NCBI RefSeq assembly: GCF_025751585.1
Contig: NZ_JAOWKX010000004.1
Coordinates: forward strand, 1-64,000
Length of the DNA stretch: 64,000 bases
Origin: Fluctibacter corallii
GTDB lineage: Bacteria > Pseudomonadota > Gammaproteobacteria > Enterobacterales > Alteromonadaceae
Direction: 5' to 3'
Notes under the pieces: generated by a model
What the model saw: only the letters and a program-made list of their open reading frames with translations
Databases searched by the model: none
Told to the model about the DNA's origin: nothing
Shown: one piece after another, positions 57,083-64,000 of the stretch
Numbering within the stretch: position 1 is the first letter of the stretch
Layout of the letters: each line of letters opens with the position of its first letter
Made by a program: the position numbers and the translations under genes

Positions 57083-57110
57083 TAGGTGAGCGAGGTATAT
57101 CGCTCACCTA
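57083..57110 (-). terminator. Terminator between convergent genes A and B
   Basis: TAGGTGAGCGA and TCGCTCACCTA form an 11-bp perfect stem with a 6-base loop. On the minus strand it runs into a T-rich stretch, so it mainly ends the B/C operon. Confidence 0.8.
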
Positions 57111-57131
57111 ACCTGCCAGAGTACGGCTGTT

Positions 57132-60100
57132 TTAATGCTTATACAGTGTGGGTGAAGGCAGTTTTTTTAGCTTCAAAGGACTATCTACAACCACCTCGTG
57201 GTTCTGTTGGTTGGTGCACACCCATTGAGTTTGATTAGACGCATCTTGATAAAATGTAAATGGCATTTTCCCTGAGCCAGTTAATGCTGGAAGCTCGCCA
57301 TTATCTAACACGCAAGAAAAGCCGTCGTCTATTTGCCAGCGTAACTCTATTGGTTGACCCAAACTCGACACATTGGGGAGCCAAGTAATGGTAATGCAGT
57401 GAATAGACAGATTTACCTTTGCTGGGGGTGATGGGTTGCCAGTATCATCAATTACGGTGTATTGGAATTCGTCACGTATGACGTCACCGGGGATACACTG
57501 ACTTTGATTTGGTGTGTAGGTTATCGCGGTCTCGTCTTTTGATAAAACGGCGCGGCCCTTCGTGGGGGGCTGATAGATTTTGTCTATCGACAAATTAGTT
57601 GCATCGGGATCGAGTAGCTCATCATTTTGCAGCACGGGCAACGTAATGGTTTGGCTAAAACCAAGGGTAAAACTGTCGTCATTTGCTTTGGGCGGCTTAC
57701 CGCATTGAAGCCGCACTGCTGCAGGCTCTGAAATGAGTCCTTTCGCGTTAATGATTGTGTAGTGAAACACCACATCAGCGCATTGGTCTTGAGCTGGTAC
57801 AAAAGTAAACCACCCGTCATTGCCGACTTGGGTTAGGTACCCTTGCATGATATCGGCGCTTGATTGGTGGATCAGAATTGGACTCGCATAGTGATCAAAG
57901 TCATCACGTGAGCAATCTGACGGCCAGTTGTGCGTGTCGTCCAGTGAAAGCGAGTCATTGCACGCTGGGTTAATTACATTGAAACTTAAATTTTTTCCTT
58001 TTTGATAATAGTAAACATCGGGTAATGCAACGGGGATTGCTGGCAAAGAGCAGCTGATTGTTATTATTGCAGTCGCAGGAGGGGAGTACAAACCTGCACT
58101 ATTTTTAACCCTATACGAAAACGTGTCTGTAAACTCTGTATTCGTATTACAATTTTCGATGGCATGGGTATATTTCAAATGAATGCCATCCTCGTGAAAT
58201 TCTGCATAACCATAATTAGCTGGTTTAACAATTTCTACATTAGTAATAGGTAGGCTGCGGGGATCGACGACGGAAGAGGCGTAAGGGGATAGGTATTCAA
58301 CAGATGAAAAAACCTCAATCGTTCTAGCGTTGTTTAATGCCTTCGGTCTTGCGTCTATCACCTCGATTGTCATCGTGTATGGTGCGCTATTTAGTCTGCC
58401 ATAATCACCAAACAATACGGGAACAGAGAGTGTTCCGAAAAAACCTTCTTTGGGGTGTAGGGTGGTTCCATTGTTTGTAAGAATATAGTTCTCTCCTTCC
58501 ATCATTCGGCCATCACCAATGTTGAAATTGCGAGAGAACGTAAAGTCACGATAGGTTATGTTATAGCTTTCAGAGGTATCCAACACTAAGGGTTGTTGAT
58601 CTAGCACTGCCAATTGGGAGACAGCCTGAGTGCACACTTGCTGGGATCTGCTGTTAAGATTACCTGTGTGAGAATTTATTAAAGCTTGAACAAAATAGCA
58701 GTACTCACCTGGGGCGTCGAGACTTACCGATACACGCATTGTATTGTCCGTTTCATTGATAGGAGGCGAAATTGATTTAAAGTTTTCACCCGGCCGCCTC
58801 TCAAAGATGTGATAGGTAGAGGGCACGGCAAGTGTTTGCCAGGAAATAATTTGATTAGTCCCCACGTGTGTATGTGTCTGTACTTCATTGATCACTACCT
58901 CGGGACGCCCCACCACAATCCGCTCAGCCTCACTCGCGGGGCTGCACCCAACCGCGCTACATACTTTCGCCGTGAGAGAATAAAACCCCATTTCGCTGAT
59001 GGTGACTGTTACTGGGCTAGTGCGTGTGTTAAGGATGTGTTCTTCGTTGCTGAAGATCGCTATCCATGTGTCGCCATAGGTTTTATCTGGAAACGTCACG
59101 TCTAAGTTGAGCGGTTGATTAGGCTCAACGTCGGTGAACCTAGACGTTACTGTGGGAGCTAAGTGTGGTGCGCCAGCAATGACAGGTAAATATTTCACAT
59201 ACGACTTTGTCGCGCAATTATAACCTTCACACGTTTGGATTTGAACGGCGGCGACACCTTCGCTATTCAAGGTGAAGCAGGGATGCTTATTTAGATACCC
59301 CTTTAGGTTGTTGTTGATAAAAATAGATACTTTTAAGTCTTGCGCTATGTCGATATCTACGCACACGGGTTGGCCAACTACGGCAAATTCAGGTAGCGCA
59401 TAAAGCGGGTTTCTTGGCGGGGCTTGATTTGAAACGGTAACGGCTTCATCACTAAAGGTGCCGCAGCTTGAACCGTCACACGCCCTTACTTTATAGCGAT
59501 TTACAGTGCCTCCGTAGTGAGATGGAGAAGCGTTTGTTTCAGTGGTGGTTACTAGCAAACTACCATTTTCAAACACTTCGTAGTGTGTTGCCCACGATAC
59601 AGGTGAAAAGCGTACAGTAAATGGGCTCATGAATTCTCTGATTTCAGGTAGCTGAACGGTTGGCACATCTGGCGAAGATGCTGGGCGATTAGGTACGTAA
59701 CCTTGAACTTGCACGATATCGCTAGAGAGGCTGCAAGCGGTTGCGCATGCGTGCGCATAAAATGTGTTAGTACCTGGTTCTGTGATGGTTGAACAACGGC
59801 CTGTCATCTTACTATTTTTATAGTAATAAAATCGCGTAGCGTCTTGCGGGGTGTTGTGTTCGATGCAAACGGTATCACCCACTGCAGCTGTTAAAGGCAA
59901 TGAAATATCAGGAGGAGGCACATTACCTGAGACTGCAATTGCAATGGCTTCGTTACTGAATGCCGAGCACCCAGTTTGATCACAGGCTTTTACTTGATAA
60001 ACATTTTTGGATTGTCTGAACCATACATCGACAGTGTTGGAATCACTGGTTTTTATTTTGTGACCATTTTCATAAATTTCATAATGTGAAATGGATTCTG

Positions 60101-60260
60101 CACTGTTGATAGTGAGAGTGTATAACTGACCTATTTTGCCGCTTGCTGGAACAGTGACAAAAGGCGACAGGGGTGCACCAATGGCATTGGTGGCTTTGCA
60201 TACCCACAGAGCAGCAAGAAATAGAAGAAAAATGACGTGGTTCATTAGCTGTTTAGGCAT
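57132..60260 (-). CDS. Giant exported FN3/cadherin-like protein B
   Basis: The 1042 residues have a signal peptide (MPKQLMNHVIFLLFLAALWV to about 25). Six FN3-like repeats (about 28-555) show the pattern Y-x-V-x-A-C-x-x-x-x-C-S (VYQVKACDQTGCSAFS, RYKVRACDGSSCGTFS). Cadherin-like repeats follow (NDELLDPDATNLSIDKI, NPACNDSLSLDDTHNW). The C-terminal domain GQPIELRWQIDDGFSC-SGSGKMPFTFY-WVC ends LKLKKLPSPTLYKH. It is close in design to C and probably arose by tandem duplication. It begins 44 bases after C, so the two are one operon. Surface or extracellular binding role inferred. Confidence 0.87.
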   Translation of the reverse strand: MPKQLMNHVIFLLFLAALWVCKATNAIGAPLSPFVTVPASGKIGQLYTLTINSAESISHYEIYENGHKIKTSDSNTVDVWFRQSKNVYQVKACDQTGCSAFSNEAIAIAVSGNVPPPDISLPLTAAVGDTVCIEHNTPQDATRFYYYKNSKMTGRCSTITEPGTNTFYAHACATACSLSSDIVQVQGYVPNRPASSPDVPTVQLPEIREFMSPFTVRFSPVSWATHYEVFENGSLLVTTTETNASPSHYGGTVNRYKVRACDGSSCGTFSDEAVTVSNQAPPRNPLYALPEFAVVGQPVCVDIDIAQDLKVSIFINNNLKGYLNKHPCFTLNSEGVAAVQIQTCEGYNCATKSYVKYLPVIAGAPHLAPTVTSRFTDVEPNQPLNLDVTFPDKTYGDTWIAIFSNEEHILNTRTSPVTVTISEMGFYSLTAKVCSAVGCSPASEAERIVVGRPEVVINEVQTHTHVGTNQIISWQTLAVPSTYHIFERRPGENFKSISPPINETDNTMRVSVSLDAPGEYCYFVQALINSHTGNLNSRSQQVCTQAVSQLAVLDQQPLVLDTSESYNITYRDFTFSRNFNIGDGRMMEGENYILTNNGTTLHPKEGFFGTLSVPVLFGDYGRLNSAPYTMTIEVIDARPKALNNARTIEVFSSVEYLSPYASSVVDPRSLPITNVEIVKPANYGYAEFHEDGIHLKYTHAIENCNTNTEFTDTFSYRVKNSAGLYSPPATAIITISCSLPAIPVALPDVYYYQKGKNLSFNVINPACNDSLSLDDTHNWPSDCSRDDFDHYASPILIHQSSADIMQGYLTQVGNDGWFTFVPAQDQCADVVFHYTIINAKGLISEPAAVRLQCGKPPKANDDSFTLGFSQTITLPVLQNDELLDPDATNLSIDKIYQPPTKGRAVLSKDETAITYTPNQSQCIPGDVIRDEFQYTVIDDTGNPSPPAKVNLSIHCITITWLPNVSSLGQPIELRWQIDDGFSCVLDNGELPALTGSGKMPFTFYQDASNQTQWVCTNQQNHEVVVDSPLKLKKLPSPTLYKH

Positions 60261-60304
60261 GGCTCGCTCTCATTATTGATGTGTTGTAACGTAATTTCCA
60301 TTCA

Positions 60305-63300
60305 CTAACGCCTCTGGTGAAGTGTGGGTGTAGCGAGTTTCTTCAGGGTGTAGTCAATTTTGAGCGTAAATGCGGGGCTAACCTCTCCTTTAGAACAGGA
60401 AAACTCCATGGGGCTATTGCTCAGGCTGTAAAAGGTGAATGGCAGTGAACCGCTTTGCGTTATCTCTTCCAACTGCTTTATCGGTGATTCTTGCCAACGG
60501 CAGTGTACACCGTTGTTTAAACGCCACATAAGTTGATTGTTTTCACCCACAGAAAATTCAGATTTTTCCAATTGTAGCGTTTGACAATGCACTATTAACG
60601 ATACCTCAGCTGAATTGGATATCTCCCCTTCATGTGACATGATTTGGTAGGCAAAATTGTCTTCAAACGTTGTCTTATCTATACAAACAGATGCATCTGG
60701 CGTGTAAACGATAAACTGCTTATCCATCGATATGCGTGTAGCGCCGCTCTTAGCTTGAGACGTTATTTGGTGTACCTTCAACATCGAAGCGGTTGATGGT
60801 AAAGCATCATCTTGCGCGGCCGAAGGCAATGTATCGTTCGCTAATACATCTAGGTTATACGGTGCGGTGTAAGGAATTACAAAATGATCATCTACGGCTT
60901 TAGGTGCGTTGTCGCACTCCAGCCTAACAAGTGCTGGCTCTGAAATCAGGCCATTCTGATTTTTAATGGTATAAAAGAACCAATCTAGCTGGCATGAATC
61001 TGATTGAGGTGAATAGACTATCGAGCCTGCGTCGCCCACGACATACAACTCACCATGTTTGGGGGGCTGGGAAATGGCGTTCAGTGTGATCGCAGATTGG
61101 TAATTGTCATAATCTCGCCCCGTACATGCACCATTCGGTTCGCCCGAAGAGGGATGGGGGGCGTCACATTCCCGGCTCATCACATTGAACGTTACTGGAT
61201 GATTTTTTTTATAATAAAAGGCATCATCTGTTGCTATTGGAATGGCCGAATATGGGCAGCTGATTTTAATTTTAGCAACACCGGGTAAAGACTGTAGACC
61301 TTCACTGTTAGTGATAACGTAGGTAAATTCATCTTCAAATACATCGCCTTGATTGACGCATGCGTGTTTAGTACTGGTATATTGAATGGTTCGAATATCG
61401 CTTCCTATTTCCAAAGTACCGTAACGCGAATATTGAAGAATCGATACACTTGTGATGTCTAATCCTCTGGGATCTGCTTGGCTTGAAAATGGAAAAATCA
61501 TGCCGTAGGTGTCTTTATATTGTATTGTGTATGTTCCACTGAGTGCTGTCGGGCGGCCATCTAAAACGGTGACAGGCACAGATAACGTATTGCTCAATAG
61601 CCCATAGCGGTCAGCCAGTTGAATATCTATTTCGTGGTTTCCGGGTTTATTTGGGATTGGGTGGATACGGGTTCCGTTTTCGCTAAGAGTAAAATTTCCT
61701 CGCGTGTCGATGGCGTGAATACGTACCTGACCGTTATCTGGGTGAAACGTGAATTGCTGCGGCGTAAATGTATAAGTTGAGGTGTGAGAAAGTGTAATTT
61801 TAGGCCCGTTGAATGACACCAAGTTGAAAGGCTCGTGTACAAAAAAACAGGTTTCTCTTGATTGTTTTATCGCCCATCCTTCAAACGTCCATCTTATGAA
61901 AGTGCAATAATACCCGGGAGTAGGGAATGGCATTTGAAAATTAGGGGTAGAGATATCTCTCATTGCCACACGGTAATTGGAATTTCTTTCTTTAACATAT
62001 ACGTCAAACTTGTACGAGTTGGTGTACCCGTTTACTGTGAAGGACTGCTCCATCAGTGTGTTAATATGAGGGTGTTCTGTAGAAATATCTAATTGTGGCG
62101 GCAGTACATACGCTGTCACGGTTTCACTCATCTCTGAACAGCCAGCTTCATTACACGCTCGAATCGCCATCTCAAAGCGCCCGGGTGTCGAGGATGAGTA
62201 TCGAAATGGGCTAGATTTTTGCGTCGTGTGATGTTGTCCGTCTACCCATAATTCATAATTGGTATTTCCACTACTTTCTGCCACAGGAGGGAAAGGTAGA
62301 GATAGTTCTGCGTCAACATTTTGCTGCAAGCCAGTATTGGAAAAAAAGCGCGGCCTTGATGGGATTCCTGGCAAAACAGAGACGTATTTTGTCGCGCTAC
62401 TATATGAGCACTCATGCTTACATGCTTTCACTGAATAAGCATATACGCCGGGTTCTTCTTGCATACATTTGGGAAAGTCAGTTGTATGTCGAGAAACACC
62501 ATTTTTCGACAGAAAATAATGTGTTGCGTTAGGCTCGGAGATGTCAGATGCGCAAAATCGTGTGTTTGCTTCAACACTATTAGCTAGTCCTTCAAAATAT
62601 GGCGTTTGAATAGCTTTACGCCTATCTAAGACGACTGTAATCTCCTCGCTAAACGGGCCACAATCCTTGTTTTGATTGCAAGCTCTCACTTTAAAACGTT
62701 GAATATTGTCTCCACTTGGCGCAGCAGTATAACTCGGTTCAAGAGTCGAACGAATTAACTGATCATTTAAGTAAAGTTCAAAGTATGAAGCGCCTGGGCG
62801 TGCTGTTATTTCTACAGTAAACGACATGTTTGGAGACACGTACGCAGGCGCGTTTAACGAGGGGGCAAGCGTTGATGTGTTGCCTTTAGGCTCAACATAC
62901 GCCAACACGTCATGGACATTGCTACGGGTACAACCTTTACCGCATGCAGCAACGTCAAAAAAGTGCATACCGGGCGTGGTTAATGTTATGCATGAGCCCA
63001 CTCTGTCATTGCCATTGTGGTATACGAAATACGTAGATGTGCGCGCTGAAGGTTTGAACTTTAAGCACATTTTCTCTCCTACCTTCACTAAGGATGGCCC
63101 TGTGAGGTCTACCCCGTCAGGTATAATGGCCGGAGACAATAGGGTGATTTCGTTACCTAAATCTGAACAATCGTTACCTCTGCACGCTTTTGCCGATACA
63201 CGCGTTAACGCACCTTGGGGGACACTAAGTTTTAACGATGGCGCTGTTGATATTGTGTGCACATTACTATTGCCGTTCACATACCATTGATAAGAAGTGG

Positions 63301-63436
63301 CACCAATGACGGGTTCAGCGGTTAGGCTAGCTACTGTACTTGTTGTTCGTTCGCTATTAATAAAGGGGGCTGGCGTTGCTGCAACTGCAAAAGAGAGGCA
63401 GAGCGACAATATTAATGTAGTTAATACTTGAGACAC
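60305..63436 (-). CDS. Giant exported FN3/cadherin-like protein C
   Basis: From GTG at 63436 (AAGGA six bases upstream) the protein has 1043 residues. The frame also contains an upstream TTG at 63463 but the signal peptide begins at MSQVLTTLILSLCLSFAVAA. FN3-like repeats (VSAKACRGNDCSDLG, RFKVRACNQNKDCGPFS) are followed by cadherin-like repeats (DDAFYYKKNHPVTFNVMSR, LDVLANDTLPSA) and the shared C-terminal domain (GENNQLMWRLNNGVHC, SGSLPFTFY) ending TLKKLATPTLHQRR. First gene of the C-B operon, divergent from the small secreted protein gene at 63598. Confidence 0.87.
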   Translation of the reverse strand: MSQVLTTLILSLCLSFAVAATPAPFINSERTTSTVASLTAEPVIGATSYQWYVNGNSNVHTISTAPSLKLSVPQGALTRVSAKACRGNDCSDLGNEITLLSPAIIPDGVDLTGPSLVKVGEKMCLKFKPSARTSTYFVYHNGNDRVGSCITLTTPGMHFFDVAACGKGCTRSNVHDVLAYVEPKGNTSTLAPSLNAPAYVSPNMSFTVEITARPGASYFELYLNDQLIRSTLEPSYTAAPSGDNIQRFKVRACNQNKDCGPFSEEITVVLDRRKAIQTPYFEGLANSVEANTRFCASDISEPNATHYFLSKNGVSRHTTDFPKCMQEEPGVYAYSVKACKHECSYSSATKYVSVLPGIPSRPRFFSNTGLQQNVDAELSLPFPPVAESSGNTNYELWVDGQHHTTQKSSPFRYSSSTPGRFEMAIRACNEAGCSEMSETVTAYVLPPQLDISTEHPHINTLMEQSFTVNGYTNSYKFDVYVKERNSNYRVAMRDISTPNFQMPFPTPGYYCTFIRWTFEGWAIKQSRETCFFVHEPFNLVSFNGPKITLSHTSTYTFTPQQFTFHPDNGQVRIHAIDTRGNFTLSENGTRIHPIPNKPGNHEIDIQLADRYGLLSNTLSVPVTVLDGRPTALSGTYTIQYKDTYGMIFPFSSQADPRGLDITSVSILQYSRYGTLEIGSDIRTIQYTSTKHACVNQGDVFEDEFTYVITNSEGLQSLPGVAKIKISCPYSAIPIATDDAFYYKKNHPVTFNVMSRECDAPHPSSGEPNGACTGRDYDNYQSAITLNAISQPPKHGELYVVGDAGSIVYSPQSDSCQLDWFFYTIKNQNGLISEPALVRLECDNAPKAVDDHFVIPYTAPYNLDVLANDTLPSAAQDDALPSTASMLKVHQITSQAKSGATRISMDKQFIVYTPDASVCIDKTTFEDNFAYQIMSHEGEISNSAEVSLIVHCQTLQLEKSEFSVGENNQLMWRLNNGVHCRWQESPIKQLEEITQSGSLPFTFYSLSNSPMEFSCSKGEVSPAFTLKIDYTLKKLATPTLHQRR

Positions 63437-63597
63437 TATCAATCCTTGATGAAAACCGCACAAACGCGCAATTCTATAGCCTAATTCTAAATAGGCAATA
63501 AGTTTGAGGTTGTTTAGTTATACCGCATAACGCTAAAATTTACGGCTTAGGCCGATTTAACGTTGGTCGTTCAAGGTTTTTGTTAGGGGTCATCAGG

Positions 63598-64000
63598 ATG
63601 AGATTTTCACGTTTACTATCACTCGTTTTTCTTGTGCACTTTCAAGTTAATGGTGCAAGCCTGATCAACTATCTTTTAATTGATGAGGATATTGTTTATT
63701 TTGGAAATAGTGATGTTAAAGCACACACGCTTCCTGAGTGCGTGTCCTCTGAAAATCAGCCTTACTACGGGTTGTCTTTGAATAATCCAGACGGCAGGGC
63801 TTTGTACTCTCTTTTAATGTACGCGATGTCGGAGAAGGCCAGCGTTTCAGTGGTGCCTGCCCACGATTGTAAAGTGGTTGGAAAAGTGGAACGTGCAAAA
63901 GGTATTAAGTTCGATGTTGAAAGTGGGAATGCGACGCAACCTTCAAAGACTCCGCAAATCAATAATATTCTAAATGGAATGGCCTTTAGCGAACAACCCA
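63598..64000 (+). CDS. Small secreted protein, paralogue of 53701 (3' end outside window)
   Basis: The reading frame from ATG 63598 is open to the window edge. It encodes a signal peptide (MRFSRLLSLVFLVHFQVNGA) and HTLPEC, LSLNNPDGRALYSLLMYAM, VVPAHDCKVVGKVERAKGIKF, matching the protein at 53701 in the same order. It stands divergent from protein C. The paired layout predicts another cadherin-like gene beyond base 64000. The AGGGG upstream of the ATG supports the start. Function unknown. Confidence 0.85.
   Translation, partial: MRFSRLLSLVFLVHFQVNGASLINYLLIDEDIVYFGNSDVKAHTLPECVSSENQPYYGLSLNNPDGRALYSLLMYAMSEKASVSVVPAHDCKVVGKVERAKGIKFDVESGNATQPSKTPQINNILNGMAFSEQP

Noticed and set aside
1..64000. 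tRNA, rRNA, classical riboswitch
   Set aside because: I looked for cloverleaf and rRNA signatures around tuf and in all long gaps and saw none; covariance-model scans would be needed to be certain.

Overview
The window looks like chromosomal DNA of a marine gammaproteobacterium, most probably Alteromonadaceae (Alteromonas, Glaciecola, Paraglaciecola or a close relative). The reasons are the gene content: divergent argR/mdh, a DUF4212/VC_2705-type sodium symporter pair, a YehS protein, an Oar-like TonB receptor, and giant SpvB/FG-GAP/RHS and cadherin-like secreted proteins. Base composition is moderate, with AT-rich intergenic DNA. No tRNA, rRNA or CRISPR array was seen. This is a judgement from protein families; no search was run.

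Region 1 (1-6.3 kb): the last codons of tuf with its terminator, a 45-bp relic of a second tuf 3' end with its own terminator, a membrane-anchored hypothetical, yehS, a DUF4019 protein, a membrane-anchored glutamate-synthase-like flavoprotein, a DUF1835 protein that appears to start at ATT, and an acyl-CoA thioesterase.

Region 2 (6.3-16.1 kb): a chemotaxis operon on the minus strand in the order STAS protein, cheA, MCP, cheW, cheR, cheB, with a divergent single-domain CheY-like receiver. A membrane GGDEF protein with a damaged signature motif follows the receiver.

Region 3 (16.1-30 kb): an RND pump and its adaptor (minus strand) facing a NodD-like LysR regulator across an ATC-N9-GAT palindrome; a DUF4212/sodium symporter pair; a transglutaminase-like/TPR lipoprotein overlapping an M28 peptidase; and a nucleoside group (uridine kinase, CNT transporter, 2-oxoglutarate oxygenase).

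Region 4 (29-37.6 kb): a two-gene unit with an anchored PhnD-like protein, a large TonB receptor with a structured leader, an EEP-family hydrolase, argR and mdh.

Region 5 (37.8-64 kb) is an accessory surface/toxin region. It starts with a propeller/cadherin-like protein carrying a GlyGly-CTERM-like tail. A 2361-residue SpvB/FG-GAP/RHS protein follows, with a C-terminal PD-(D/E)xK-like nuclease tip and a probable immunity gene. After it come displaced RHS tip/partner modules, each partner gene ending at a copy of the same hairpin repeat. They are mixed with a RAYT-like transposase, a 46-bp repeat and relics of the element's ends. The right part holds three giant exported proteins of disulphide-rich FN3-like and cadherin-like repeats sharing one C-terminal domain and tail, and two paralogous small secreted proteins, the second cut by the window edge. 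The most novel candidates are the hairpin-bounded RHS tip reservoir and the giant cadherin-like/small-secreted-protein locus.
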